Positions 53,991 to 63,280 are shown, counted from the stretch's first letter. The stretch is DNA of 64,000 nucleotides from Thermoplasmata archaeon (GCA_015063125.1 SUTB01000001.1:744001-808000); one strand, 5' to 3'. A program made the numbers and translations. Notes: generated from the sequence alone by a model not told the origin.

Positions 53991-54719
53991 TCACAATCCC
54001 AACAGAATCATGACGGCCGTGACGGCCATGCAGTTGACGATGTTGTCCACCCATCCGGGAGTGAAAGTCTCTGTGATCGATACGACGGCGCCTGCTATCA
54101 GACAGCACGCCCACATGGGGATCGATGCCGCTAGCTTTATTCCGGTCGGATCGGGCAGAGGCATGAAGCCAAGGAAAACGATCAGGACCATGGAAACGAT
54201 GGCCGTGACGAACAGGACTGCGAGCGTTCCCTCCATCGATTTGCCGTTGACGGTCTTGTGCTTTCCATACTTCTTACCTATGATGCTTCCGAATCCGTCT
54301 CCCCAGGTCATCGCCACTATGCCCATGGACGCTGCGGTCCAATGCTCGTTGAAGCATAATGCGACGAGGATGACGATGCTGACCACATACAGGAACAGTC
54401 CCGGTGTGTGGCCTTTGTTCTTCGATATGTCCCCAAGAGCTGAATTCGATATCGCATTATTTTTGAGCATCGCGAAGAAGAGAATGATCGCGAAGGGCAC
54501 TGCGAAGAATGCCTCCATCACCCAAGCGTTCTCGAACATCCACCAGATGAACACGAAATTACCGATTCCGATGTGGATGATCTTGCGTATGTCGTACTTG
54601 TCTCCGGTCTTCTTCTGGGTGAGAAGAGCGACGGCCAATACGGCTACAATCAGTGCGTAGACCAGCACAAGGGCAACGATATCGTTGCTCGAGATCTGAA
54701 AAAGGTCTTCGATGCCCAT
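53991..54719 (-). CDS. CTP-dependent phytol/dolichol kinase family protein
   Basis: 242 residues with about seven membrane helices. The family marks are DIRKIIHIGIGN near residue 43, WGDGFGSIIGKKYGKHKTVNGKS around 140, and EGTLAVLFVTAI. Members phosphorylate isoprenoid alcohols using CTP. It diverges from the UbiA gene (115-base gap) and leads the tmk-like and PAP2 genes. Likely part of archaeal lipid or polyprenol metabolism. Confidence 0.8.
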   Translation of the reverse strand: MGIEDLFQISSNDIVALVLVYALIVAVLAVALLTQKKTGDKYDIRKIIHIGIGNFVFIWWMFENAWVMEAFFAVPFAIILFFAMLKNNAISNSALGDISKNKGHTPGLFLYVVSIVILVALCFNEHWTAASMGIVAMTWGDGFGSIIGKKYGKHKTVNGKSMEGTLAVLFVTAIVSMVLIVFLGFMPLPDPTGIKLAASIPMWACCLIAGAVVSITETFTPGWVDNIVNCMAVTAVMILLGL

Positions 54720-54833
54720 GTGCCATACACCTGATACTTAACGGTATAAATGACTTAGAGATAAAGGTATGTCCGTCGGATGACGATTTATCTCCACCAA
54801 TCGAATTTATAGCCCTTCGATGATTGCTGTAGC

Positions 54834-55664
54834 ATGAACAAGTACCTTCGGCTGTTCAGGCTCGGCAACACACTGATCGGCTCGTTCGCGATCCTCATCG
54901 CGGCATTCATGGCTGCCGGTACAGGTATGATCGATTACTGGCAGAACCTCGTCATAGGTTTCGCTGTGGTGTTCACATTCATAGCTGGAGGAAACTCGCT
55001 CAACGACTTCATCGATGTAGAGATTGACAAGACAGCGCATCCTGACCGCCCGGTGCCATCAGGTGAGCTCACACCGATACAGGCCAGGAACATCGGAATC
55101 GTTATGCTGGTCCTATCGGCAGTGCTGTCGCTCCTTACTATGGATATCCCGAGCATCGCCATCGTCATCATAGCGGTCATCCTGATGGCCTCCTACGAGC
55201 TCTTCCTCAAGCAGAGGGGATTCATAGGGAACCTGACCATCGCCGTAATGACCGGAATGGTCTTCCTTCTCGCAGGAGCCCTCGTCGGCGACTACACCTC
55301 CAACATCGCAGTTGCGGGAATGGCGACCCTGGTCTCGGTAGGAAGGGAGATCTCCAAGGACATCGAGGACATGGAATCCGATATCGGAAGGAAGACCCTC
55401 CCCATGAGCATCGGAGTCAGGAACGCATCGATAGTCGCTTCGCTATTCTACCTAGCTGGTCCAATCCTCAGCTGGTATCCGATCTACCTCGATCCGGCCA
55501 ACTACCTGTACTACAGCGTTATCCTCGCGGACATCGCGTTCTTCTACTGCGCATACAAAGTGTTCTCGGACCCCCACGCAGCGGAGAAGAAGGCCAAGAT
55601 CGGTATGCTGTTCGGACTCCTGGCGTTCATCCTGAGCGCCATCTACTACAGCTTCCTCGCGTGA
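54834..55664 (+). CDS. UbiA prenyltransferase, digeranylgeranylglyceryl phosphate synthase type
   Basis: 276 residues, eight to nine membrane helices. Both Asp-rich motifs are present: NSLNDFIDVEIDK (residues about 60-72) and GREISKDIEDMESD (about 168-181). The archaeal DGGGP synthase adds the second geranylgeranyl chain to glycerol-1-phosphate ether lipid. A GAATTTATAG TATA (54803-54812) sits at leaderless distance before the ATG. The next gene is the PemK-like protein five bases downstream. Confidence 0.88.
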   Translation: MNKYLRLFRLGNTLIGSFAILIAAFMAAGTGMIDYWQNLVIGFAVVFTFIAGGNSLNDFIDVEIDKTAHPDRPVPSGELTPIQARNIGIVMLVLSAVLSLLTMDIPSIAIVIIAVILMASYELFLKQRGFIGNLTIAVMTGMVFLLAGALVGDYTSNIAVAGMATLVSVGREISKDIEDMESDIGRKTLPMSIGVRNASIVASLFYLAGPILSWYPIYLDPANYLYYSVILADIAFFYCAYKVFSDPHAAEKKAKIGMLFGLLAFILSAIYYSFLA

Positions 55665-55668
55665 TAGG

Positions 55669-56034
55669 ATGAAGCTCAAGCAGGACACCTCCGACCCGAA
55701 GGCTATGGAGGTGTGGAACGCCAAGGTCGATTTCGATAACATGTCCGGCGCGAAGAACCGTCCGGTCATCGTCCTGGCGAAGAAGGGCGATGCGTACACG
55801 GTATTCATGGTCACATCCCACGGCCATCATCCGGAGACGGATATCAAACTGGTGGACCCGTACGAGGTCATGCTGGACAAGACCTCGACGGTCAGGACGG
55901 ATAGAACTTTCAATGTCCCCAAAAGCAGGTTCAATTACAAGCTCGGAGACCTGGCGCCGGACGACTGCGAGATGGTGGAGATGTTCTACGGTCGTGTGAA
56001 GAACGGCAAGCGCATCAATACGCCATACGTCTGA
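55669..56034 (+). CDS. PemK/MazF-like protein without an obvious antitoxin
   Basis: 121 residues. The stretch KNRPVIVLAKKGDAYTVFMVTSH, TSTVRTDRTFNVPKSRF and YKLGDLAPDDCEMV matches the PemK-like (MazF superfamily) fold. Classic MazF toxins are mRNA endonucleases with an adjacent antitoxin, which is missing; the gene is instead coupled to UbiA. It may be a domesticated regulator. It ends one base before the stop of the convergent phosphate transporter. Confidence 0.65.
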   Translation: MKLKQDTSDPKAMEVWNAKVDFDNMSGAKNRPVIVLAKKGDAYTVFMVTSHGHHPETDIKLVDPYEVMLDKTSTVRTDRTFNVPKSRFNYKLGDLAPDDCEMVEMFYGRVKNGKRINTPYV

Positions 56035-57714
56035 TCAGGCATACAGCCTGATGACCTTTCCCATGTTGATAAGATGGTCCGCAACCCTCTCTGAATCCGA
56101 GGTCATCGCAAGGAACTCCGAACCGACATCCAGAGTGCATATCCCCTCATTGAGCCTCTTGACATGGTTCTCGGCCATCTCCGCAGTGACGATGTCGATG
56201 TGCTCCTCGATGTCATAGGCGGCTTCGAGGGCGATTTCGTTGGTCTCTGTGTAGGCCATCTCGATCTTGTCATACAGCTGATCGATGAGGGCCTCCACGT
56301 TCATAGTCTCCTCGAGTGCGGTCTCCGAGAATGAAACGTTCATATCCTTCATCTTCTGGGCGTACTCCATGATGTTCTTGGAATAATCTCCGATACGCTC
56401 GAGGTCGGATATGGTGTGATACACTGTGGAGATGTAGATTTGGTCCCTCTCGTTCAGCCTGTTCTCGGACAGTTTGACAAGGAACCTGGCGATCTCCTTG
56501 TTGAGGAAATTGAGCTCCTATTCATTCTGGCAGAACTTCTCAACATTATCGAAGTCCATCGTGCGGATCATGTGACATGCAGAACGGTAGTTCTCCATGG
56601 CGATGGAGGACATGTTCAGGACCTCCTTCTTGACCTGCTGGACTGCGATTGGGGGATTCCTGAGCATATACGCGTTCAAGTAATGCAGGCGAGGTACGAA
56701 TTCCGTTTCGACCTTCTCGCCACCGATCTTCTCGGGGACAATCCTCATGACGAGCCTGATGAGCGCATTGGTCAGTGGCAGCATGATGACCACTGTGATC
56801 ACGTTGAACACCGTATGGAACATGGCCAGCTGGGTGGACGGCACTCCGGGGAACAGGGACTCGAAGATTCCTGCGTAACCGTATCCGAACAATCCGATGA
56901 CCATGCCCAATATGACGAAGATGATCACTCCGAACACGTTGAACAGAAGATGGATCACCGCTGTGCGCTTCGCGTTCAATCCGCCGGAGAATCCGGCGAT
57001 CATCGCCACGACACAAGAACCGATGTTCGATCCGAGGGTCAGGTAGATTCCCTGCTCGAGGTCGATCAGACCAGTGACGACCATGGTGATGGCCAGAGTG
57101 GTGACAACCGACGAACTCTGGACCAGAGCAGTCAGGAGAATTCCGATCAGAAGCAAAACGAAGATGTTTTCGATGCCGGCAAGGAAATCGACTACCTCGG
57201 GGAGCTGCGAGAACTCCGCCATGGATGTTGCCATCATGGTCAAACCGACGAACAGCAGACCGAAACCGGTCAGAACCCCTGCCCAGATCTTAGTGGACTC
57301 TTTCCTAGAGAACGAGTGTGCGAACGCTCCGATACCTGCTAACGCAGAGAAGATGACTGCTAGGGAGATCGTCTCCCCGCCGAACATTCCCATGGCGGCG
57401 ATCTGAGCCGTTATGGTGGTACCGATGTTCGCTCCGTAGATGATAGTGGCAGCAAGCGGCAGGGTCATAATCCCCGCGTTTACGAATCCGATGACCATGA
57501 CGGTCATGGCTCCGGAGCTCTGGATGGCAGCCGTACCGACGGTACCGATCCCTACTCCGTAAAGCTTGCTCTTGGAGGCCTTGGTGAACATATTCTTGAG
57601 CTTGCCACTGCTCAGCGACTCGAGATTCGAACTGAGCATCATGCACGCGGTTAGGAAAACACCGATACCTGCGAGCAGTGTCAAAATGGCCGTTGTGACA
57701 ATGATAGCGTCCAA
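56035..57714 (-). CDS. Na+/phosphate cotransporter with PhoU-like tail, in-frame amber codon
   Basis: 559 residues if the TAG at 56520-56518 (codon 399) is translated. Residues 1-300 hold two Na/Pi-cotransporter repeats (SSGAMTVMVIGFVNAG, then VQSSSVVTTLAITMVVTG). Residues from about 320 form a PhoU-like helical domain that spans the amber codon: FDNVEKFCQNE-TAG-ELNFLNKEIARFLVKLS, followed by HTISDLERIGDYSKN and DSERVADHLINMG. Related transporters have Glu/Lys at this point, so the frame is intact. It imports phosphate; the PhoU part is probably regulatory. If TAG stopped translation, the protein would lose 160 residues. Confidence 0.82.
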
Positions 57715-57872
57715 GAAAAGCCTCCGTTCTTGCCTTGCTTGAAAAGGCGTATTCTTTTTACATTAAAAAGGGCGACCCCCCTACCATCGCATTGGCCACC
57801 CTCTTCCATCCATGAAACACGTACGACACTGCCATCGACAATGTTATAACCGCTGGCCTGCGTTCCCATCTC

Positions 57873-58994
57873 ATGGATATCATAAGCTTCGTCAAGAAGG
57901 ACTACCTTCTCATGATATCCGCGGCCCTAGCGTTCATCTCTCTGTTGATAGTTCCGTTCGACACCGTTCTGACCTATGACTACATGAGGATAGTCAAGAC
58001 GATCTGCACCCTTCTGATGTTCCTGCTGATCGTTGCGGGGCTGAAGGAATGCAACGTCCTGAACAAATTGGCACAGAAGATGCTCAGTGACGTGAAATCC
58101 ACGAGGATGCTCTGCATCGCCCTGATCCTTATGCCCTTCTTCTGCGCAATGCTGTTCTCGAACGACGTGGCATTGCTCACATTCGTCCCGTTGGCCATAG
58201 CGATCCTCAGCATGGCGGATATGAAAAGGGCCACCATCGGAGTCCTGGTCCTCCAGACTGTGGCGGCCAACGTGGGCAGCTTCCTCACCCCGTTCGGGAA
58301 TCCCCACAACCTTTACATCTTCAATCTGAAGGACGCCTACGGCTTCACGCTTTGGGATTACGAGATGGCCCTCATCCCCATAGTCGCCATGGGAACTGTG
58401 GTGCTGCTGGCGATGACGCTGATGATGAGGAACAAACTTCTGAAATTCGGAATGGACCAGGAGATTAGCATCAAGAACAAGACCACGGTGTTCATCATCC
58501 TGGCGCTGTTCATCCTGGCGATAATCACTGTCATCGACTTCATCCCGTTCTACGTCACCGTGCTGATCATAATCGTCGCATTCCTGATCATGATGCCCGA
58601 GATCTTCAAGAAAGTCAATTACAGCATCCTGCTGATCTTCTTCTTCCTGTTCGTCTTCGCCAGCGGACTCACCAACATGGAATACGTGCATTCTCTGCTG
58701 ACAGGGCTCATGAACTGGGATCCCATGTTGACGACCGTCATAATGTCGCAGTTCACAAGCAATGTGCCTTCTACCATTCTGCTTCAGCCGTTCACCGACG
58801 ATTGGGCAGCGGTGCTGATAGGTGCGGATATAGGAGGATTCGGAACCCCCATAGCATCCATGGCCAGCATCATTACCCTGAAGCTGTATCTACAGGAGAA
58901 GGATTCCTCTGTAAGGAACTATCTGAAGGTCTTCTTCATCGTGAACATAACGATGCTGGCGGTGCTGATCCCGACCTATTACATCTTCGTCTGA
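57873..58994 (+). CDS. Anion permease of the ArsB/CitM-type ion transporter superfamily
   Basis: 373 residues, about ten helices. Family signatures: FSNDVALLTFVPLAI, GSFLTPFGNPHNLYIF and SQFTSNVPSTILLQPFTDDW, with paired hairpin loops carrying SND and SNVP as in SLC13/ArsB-like carriers. The transported anion is unknown; candidates are di/tricarboxylates or arsenite-like oxyanions. AATGTTATAACCG (57842-57854) is a TATA for a leaderless start. It diverges from the phosphate transporter. Confidence 0.8.
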   Translation: MDIISFVKKDYLLMISAALAFISLLIVPFDTVLTYDYMRIVKTICTLLMFLLIVAGLKECNVLNKLAQKMLSDVKSTRMLCIALILMPFFCAMLFSNDVALLTFVPLAIAILSMADMKRATIGVLVLQTVAANVGSFLTPFGNPHNLYIFNLKDAYGFTLWDYEMALIPIVAMGTVVLLAMTLMMRNKLLKFGMDQEISIKNKTTVFIILALFILAIITVIDFIPFYVTVLIIIVAFLIMMPEIFKKVNYSILLIFFFLFVFASGLTNMEYVHSLLTGLMNWDPMLTTVIMSQFTSNVPSTILLQPFTDDWAAVLIGADIGGFGTPIASMASIITLKLYLQEKDSSVRNYLKVFFIVNITMLAVLIPTYYIFV

Positions 58995-58998
58995 GGGA

Positions 58999-59769
58999 TC
59001 ATCTTCTGGGCTTGTAGGCCTTGAGGTACTTCAGAACTTCTTCATCCTTGTCGGTCCACTCCGGGGTGTATCCGCCCTTGATGTACTCGTTGTACCAATC
59101 CTCGCACTGCTTCATATAGTCGGTCATATCGAGTTTGGGGACGCATATGACCTTCGTGTTGTCCGGATTGGGAACCCACTGCTTGGGACGATCGTAGTCC
59201 TTCTCTTCAGGGAATCCAACCAGGAAAAGGATCCTGTCCAGATTGGAGAGCTCGGCATAGAGGGAAGCCTGCAGCATGTAGGTCATCGGGATGTTTGTGT
59301 AACCTCCCTGATCGTCCTTCCACTTCTCCATATCGTGGGAGGTCTTGATCTCCAGGATTGTGTCCCTGACGCCGTCGACCTGTATGTATCCATCTACAAG
59401 CCCGCCGAAGACCTTCTCGTTGTGGAAGTGGTCGTAGCCGCATTGCTCCTTGGGAACGGGTTCCTCGACTCCGACCTTCTGTTCCTCCGAGAGGCCCAAC
59501 GCCTCCCTCATGAGCAACGGCTTGGCCGCGAGATAATCCCTGAGGACCGGTTCCAGGATGTTGCCGGCATCGATGTACTTGTTCGGCTTGTCTCCGGGAT
59601 AGAGGCCGGCCAATTCGCAGGCCACCTTGAAGGGTGTGGAGAACTCGCTCATTCCAAGTATCGGACCGACCTTGGTGCCGGTGATCTTCTTGAACCTGTA
59701 GATGTCGAAGATTACAGTCTTCTCCTCGTCGTCTATCTCGACGATGCTTGCCCTTCCATCGAATGCCAT
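58999..59769 (-). CDS. YqaJ-like PD-(D/E)XK exonuclease
   Basis: 256 residues. The PD-(D/E)XK core can be followed: GNILEPVLRDYL (conserved Glu), FGGLVDGYIQVDG (Asp), ILEIKTSH (ExK), and the helix YMLQASLYAEL (Gln). The family includes phage recombination exonucleases (YqaJ, lambda Exo-like). No phage neighbours such as a RecT gene are seen, so it stands alone. It could serve repair or a remnant element. It begins against the end of the permease gene. Confidence 0.7.
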   Translation of the reverse strand: MAFDGRASIVEIDDEEKTVIFDIYRFKKITGTKVGPILGMSEFSTPFKVACELAGLYPGDKPNKYIDAGNILEPVLRDYLAAKPLLMREALGLSEEQKVGVEEPVPKEQCGYDHFHNEKVFGGLVDGYIQVDGVRDTILEIKTSHDMEKWKDDQGGYTNIPMTYMLQASLYAELSNLDRILFLVGFPEEKDYDRPKQWVPNPDNTKVICVPKLDMTDYMKQCEDWYNEYIKGGYTPEWTDKDEEVLKYLKAYKPRR

Positions 59770-59820
59770 GCGTGCAGAATCCTGATGGGGGTTAATGATA
59801 CTATGCCCAGGAATTATAGG

Positions 59821-60333
59821 TCAGGCCCTTCCGTTGTGGATGTCCTCGTAGAGGGTCACGACCTTGACCATCTCCTCTTCGCTGAGCGTTCCCTGGATGA
59901 ACATGGCGTCGAACCAGACATCGTCCGAGAGGAGCTTGATACCGGTCTCGGTGCAGCCGTTGCGGATATAGTAGTTCTGGCGCCTTACCCTCATGATGTA
60001 GTCCTCGGCCCCGCTGTCCTTGGGTTCCGTCACCAGGAACGACCTCTTGTCCTGATACCTCTGACGGAAATCCTTGAGGATCTGTGCTCCGTATCCCTGT
60101 CCGCGTACCTCGGGCACTGTTGCGAAATAGATGAAGAACAGCTTGTCCCCGTCGATGAAACCGAAAATGAATCCGATGAACCTGCCCTCGTCGCTGTAGG
60201 CGTCGAGGAAGGCCCCCTTCCCCATCGCACGGTGTATGTTCTCCAGAGGGACCCTCTCCGCATCGGAGAATGCGGTCTTGTAAAGATCGAGAATCGGCCC
60301 GTCCATGAATGTCATTCTCTCGCTTCTGAGCAT
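59821..60333 (-). CDS. GNAT-family acetyltransferase
   Basis: 170 residues. The acetyl-CoA binding stretch is YFATVPEVRGQGYGAQIL (motif A, Q/RxxGxG/A), with preceding beta strands FIGFIFGFIDGDKLFFIY. The substrate is unknown. The ATG at 60333 is a base or two after the stop of the pseudouridine synthase gene upstream, so it is the last gene in that operon. Confidence 0.8.
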   Translation of the reverse strand: MLRSERMTFMDGPILDLYKTAFSDAERVPLENIHRAMGKGAFLDAYSDEGRFIGFIFGFIDGDKLFFIYFATVPEVRGQGYGAQILKDFRQRYQDKRSFLVTEPKDSGAEDYIMRVRRQNYYIRNGCTETGIKLLSDDVWFDAMFIQGTLSEEEMVKVVTLYEDIHNGRA

Positions 60334-60334
60334 A

Positions 60335-61051
60335 TCATAACCCCAACTGTCTGTAGAGCTCCTCGCGCTCCTGCTTGGAGATGTCCCTGTAACGGCCCTC
60401 CTTCAGCTTGCCCAGCTCCACGTTCATTACCCTGATCCTGACCAGTTTGACGACATCATAGCCGAAGTACTCGCACATCCTGCGGATCTGCCTGTTCAAT
60501 CCCTGTTTCAAAATGATCCTGAACTCATTCTCCCCGGTCATCTCTACGAAGCACTTCTTCGTGATCCTGTCCTCCAGGATGGGCACCCCGTTGGACATGC
60601 CCTTGATGAATGCCTTGGTGACCGGTTTGTCCACCGTGACGATGTACTCCTTCTCGTGCTCTCCTCTGGAGCGCATGATCTGGTTGGCAAGCTCGCCGTT
60701 GTTGGTCATTAGCAAAAGGCCCTGCGAGTCCTTGTCCAGCCTACCTATGGAGTATATCCTCTTCGGATAGCCGATGTAATCTATCACATTGTCCTTGTCT
60801 TCCGGGTTGGAGGTGCAGGTTATCCCCTTGGGCTTGTTGAACACCAGGATGATATCCTCCTGCTCCTTCTCGATCCTCTTCCCATTGACCGCAACGATAT
60901 CGTCCTCGTACACCCTGTCCCCCACAACGGCAGGCTTGCCGTTGATGGTGACCTTGCCTTCCTCGATCAGCCTGTCGGCCGCACGGCGGGAGGCAACACC
61001 AGCCTCGCTGATGTACTTGTTGAGACGGGTTCCTTCGGACAAGACGATCAA
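60335..61051 (-). CDS. rRNA pseudouridine synthase (RsuA/RluB/RluF family)
   Basis: 238 residues. An S4 domain at the N-terminus (RLNKYISEAGVASRRAADRLIEEGKVTING) precedes the catalytic domain with the conserved IGRLDKDSQGLLLMTN (catalytic Asp). The C-terminal QGLNRQIRRMCEYFGYDVVKLVRIR is standard. The likely start is the TTG at 61051, overlapping the stop of the ACT gene (TTGA); other upstream starts would fall in coding sequence. This class is mainly bacterial, so acquisition by transfer is plausible. Confidence 0.87.
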   Translation of the reverse strand: MIVLSEGTRLNKYISEAGVASRRAADRLIEEGKVTINGKPAVVGDRVYEDDIVAVNGKRIEKEQEDIILVFNKPKGITCTSNPEDKDNVIDYIGYPKRIYSIGRLDKDSQGLLLMTNNGELANQIMRSRGEHEKEYIVTVDKPVTKAFIKGMSNGVPILEDRITKKCFVEMTGENEFRIILKQGLNRQIRRMCEYFGYDVVKLVRIRVMNVELGKLKEGRYRDISKQEREELYRQLGL

Positions 61052-61731
61052 TCCTTGACCGTAGCCTCGGCGGACTGAATGCACTTGGTAAGAACGGAAT
61101 AGGCGTTGATCATGTTGCTCTCGTCGACGATGAAGATTGTGTCGGTGTGGCAGCTGACCGTCTCTTCGATATTGATGCCTGCGTCGGAGAGATTGGTGAT
61201 CAGATACGCGATGACTCCGCTCGTGTCCACGATCTTCTCCGGTGACTTGACGGCGATCTCCACGAGGTTCTCCCTGATCTTGATGATGTTGAACCTTCCA
61301 ACGGTGTCCGTGATCCTGTCCTTGAGGTTCCTGTCAGCGATGATGGTGACCGCGGATGCGGACTGAACGCACTGCATGATGGAGTTCTCGTTCCAAAGGT
61401 CCTTGAACAGGTTGTCCATCTTGTGCAGGACGGACCAGTCGTTCTTCGCTGTGACGATGCATGTCTTTGTCCTCATCTCGAGCCTGCTGTCCTTCAGGAC
61501 CCTGAGGATGTTCAGCTCGTGGTCGGTGGTTACGTTGAGCTTCGATGCGTAACGGCGGCATGCGATCATGACAGCCTCCTCGTTATCGACATCTATGTCC
61601 TTCATGATCATTCTGGCCAGGGAGGAATAATTGATCAATCCCTTGGCGACGCAATCCTTGATGCTGGGGTGTGCGTCGATGTAAACCCTGGTCTTCTCCG
61701 CAAGACTCTCTTTCATCTCGCCTTTTGCCAT
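61048..61731 (-). CDS. Tandem ACT-domain protein
   Basis: 227 residues. The N-terminal helix-rich part (KTRVYIDAHPSIKDCVAKGLINYSSLARMIMKD) is followed by ACT-like domains, clearest at the C-terminus (SGVIAYLITNLSDAGINIEETVSCHTDTIFIVDESNMINAYSVL), like the regulatory part of archaeal aspartate kinases but without a kinase domain. It should sense an amino acid. It is translationally coupled to the pseudouridine synthase gene. Confidence 0.72.
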   Translation of the reverse strand: MAKGEMKESLAEKTRVYIDAHPSIKDCVAKGLINYSSLARMIMKDIDVDNEEAVMIACRRYASKLNVTTDHELNILRVLKDSRLEMRTKTCIVTAKNDWSVLHKMDNLFKDLWNENSIMQCVQSASAVTIIADRNLKDRITDTVGRFNIIKIRENLVEIAVKSPEKIVDTSGVIAYLITNLSDAGINIEETVSCHTDTIFIVDESNMINAYSVLTKCIQSAEATVKD

Positions 61732-61867
61732 GCTGAGGGATATTGTACTGCAGTATTTTATGTCTATCTCTGAACAAAATTATCTTAAAAAGTTCAAAGC
61801 ACAACATTGTGTCTTGAATAACATTGTTGGATGTTATATCCTATAAATCGGTTAATCATTTGATAAT

Positions 61868-62497
61868 ATGGATAACAAAACGATAGCTATCGTAGCCATT
61901 GCGGTCATCGCAATGGTATCCGTAGGAGCTTTGCTGATTCTGAACCCATGGGGCTCTGAACAGAAGGATCCCGATCCGGAACCGGAAAAGGAATTCCCTG
62001 ATCTCAATGAGAAGGTCATTGTGATCTACTTCTCAGCGACTGAAACAACAGCTGGAGTGGCAGAGAAGATCATGGATTACCTCAATGCAGATGCATACCG
62101 CATAATCCCCGAGGTGCCGTATACCAATGAAGACCTCCAGCGTGATGTTGAGGGCAGCCGTGTAAACAATGAACATGCCGATCATTCGATAAGACCTGCG
62201 ATCGAGGGGGCCCCGATAGACCTTTCCAGCTATTCCACGATCGTTTTAGGATTCCCGATCTGGTATCACCAAGAACCTAACATCATTGACACTTTCCTAG
62301 ACATTTACGATCTGAATGGAAAGAACGTAGCAGTCTTCGCAACTTCATGGTCTGCGGGAGTTGCTGCCGCCAGATTGAGCGTATGGAATGCGGAACCCGA
62401 CTGCAACATGCTGAAGGGGGCCTGCTTCTCAACTGGTTTCAGCGAATCAGAGATCTACGATTGGCTGGATTCGCTTGGTTTTGAAAAGAAACAATAA
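61868..62497 (+). CDS. Membrane-anchored flavodoxin
   Basis: 209 residues. An N-terminal membrane helix (TIAIVAIAVIAMVSVGALLIL) and an acidic/Pro spacer (KDPDPEPEKEFP) precede a flavodoxin_4-type domain: VIYFSATETTAGVAEKIM (FMN phosphate loop), RIIPEVPYTNEDL, VLGFPIWYHQEPNII and FATSWSAGV. The N-terminal helix implies that the domain lies outside the membrane. It may carry electrons at the cell surface. It converges on the lipoprotein-like gene at 62534. Confidence 0.78.
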   Translation: MDNKTIAIVAIAVIAMVSVGALLILNPWGSEQKDPDPEPEKEFPDLNEKVIVIYFSATETTAGVAEKIMDYLNADAYRIIPEVPYTNEDLQRDVEGSRVNNEHADHSIRPAIEGAPIDLSSYSTIVLGFPIWYHQEPNIIDTFLDIYDLNGKNVAVFATSWSAGVAAARLSVWNAEPDCNMLKGACFSTGFSESEIYDWLDSLGFEKKQ

Positions 62498-62501
62498 ATT
62501 A

Positions 62502-62521
62502 GTAGGGGGATAACCCCCTAC
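62502..62521. terminator. Bidirectional hairpin between convergent genes
   Basis: GTAGGGGG (62502-62509), loop ATAA, CCCCCTAC (62514-62521), then ATTTCT on the plus strand. Confidence 0.75.
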
Positions 62522-62533
62522 ATTTCTAGTTTA

Positions 62534-63280
62534 TCAGAAAGCCTTGATGAGCTTTGTCAGTTCCTTCTCGTAGTCAGCCTGTGAGATCTTAGAAAGGATT
62601 CCAACGATATCCTCGTCGTAAATCGCTTTGTTCAGGTACAGTCCGAACTTGTCGGAAGTAGACTGGTTGAAGACGATCAGGTTGTTTCCATCCTGAATGA
62701 CTCCCATTGCCAATGTGAATGCTGCAATGGTTGTCTTTGTAGGGTGGTACGCTCCGTAGAGGACGTAGATCTGGTCGCATCCGTAGTTGCTGGCCTTGAC
62801 ATCCTTGACAGAAACTCCGTCGATCGAGTGAAGCTCGATGTTCTTCGTTCCGTTGAGAACTGTGACGAAATCCTTTGCCATTCCGACAGGAGTCAGCTGG
62901 GAGTAGATGGTCTCTCCGCTGGATCCGTTGGTGGACTCGTAAGGTGCGTCATGAATTTTGATGTATTTGTCGTATGCTGCGGCCGCTTCATCCTTGGTCT
63001 CGAAGTGGATGACCTTGATGTTACTCGTCCTGGTCTTGTCCAGTTCCTCTCCGGTGGCGGGGAGTTTTGTATGGGTTGTGTAGGACAGAATTGCAAGGTC
63101 AGCTGTTCCGCCGATTGCGACTTCGAAATCTCCGAACTCTCCGTCGTAGTCCTTGACGAACTTCTCTGCCAGTTCCTGCGCGTTGTAGTTCTTTGCAGGG
63201 AGGAGGAAGACGCAAGCTGCTGCTGCGATGATGATCACAATAGCAACGACAGCGACGATTGTCATTGTCTTCTTTTCCAT
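62534..63280 (-). CDS. Membrane-anchored surface protein next to ABC transporter genes
   Basis: 248 residues. An N-terminal hydrophobic helix (TIVAVVAIVIIIAAAACVFLL) anchors a soluble outer part without recognised motif; it contains three or more predicted strands and repeats of the style FxTKDEAAAAYDKYI. The ATG has an AGAGGAT Shine-Dalgarno. Its promoter region (63281-63364) carries the CATCCAACT motif also present twice before mtaC. Being downstream of an iron/cobalamin-type ABC ATPase on the same strand, it may be linked to substrate capture, but that is inference. Confidence 0.6.
   Translation of the reverse strand: MEKKTMTIVAVVAIVIIIAAAACVFLLPAKNYNAQELAEKFVKDYDGEFGDFEVAIGGTADLAILSYTTHTKLPATGEELDKTRTSNIKVIHFETKDEAAAAYDKYIKIHDAPYESTNGSSGETIYSQLTPVGMAKDFVTVLNGTKNIELHSIDGVSVKDVKASNYGCDQIYVLYGAYHPTKTTIAAFTLAMGVIQDGNNLIVFNQSTSDKFGLYLNKAIYDEDIVGILSKISQADYEKELTKLIKAF

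Noticed and set aside
56035-56424. A separate PhoU-type gene starting at a GTG inside 56424
   Set aside because: It is in the same frame as the upstream transporter, separated only by a TAG and 31 codons of clear PhoU-like helix; treated as one gene read through the amber codon.
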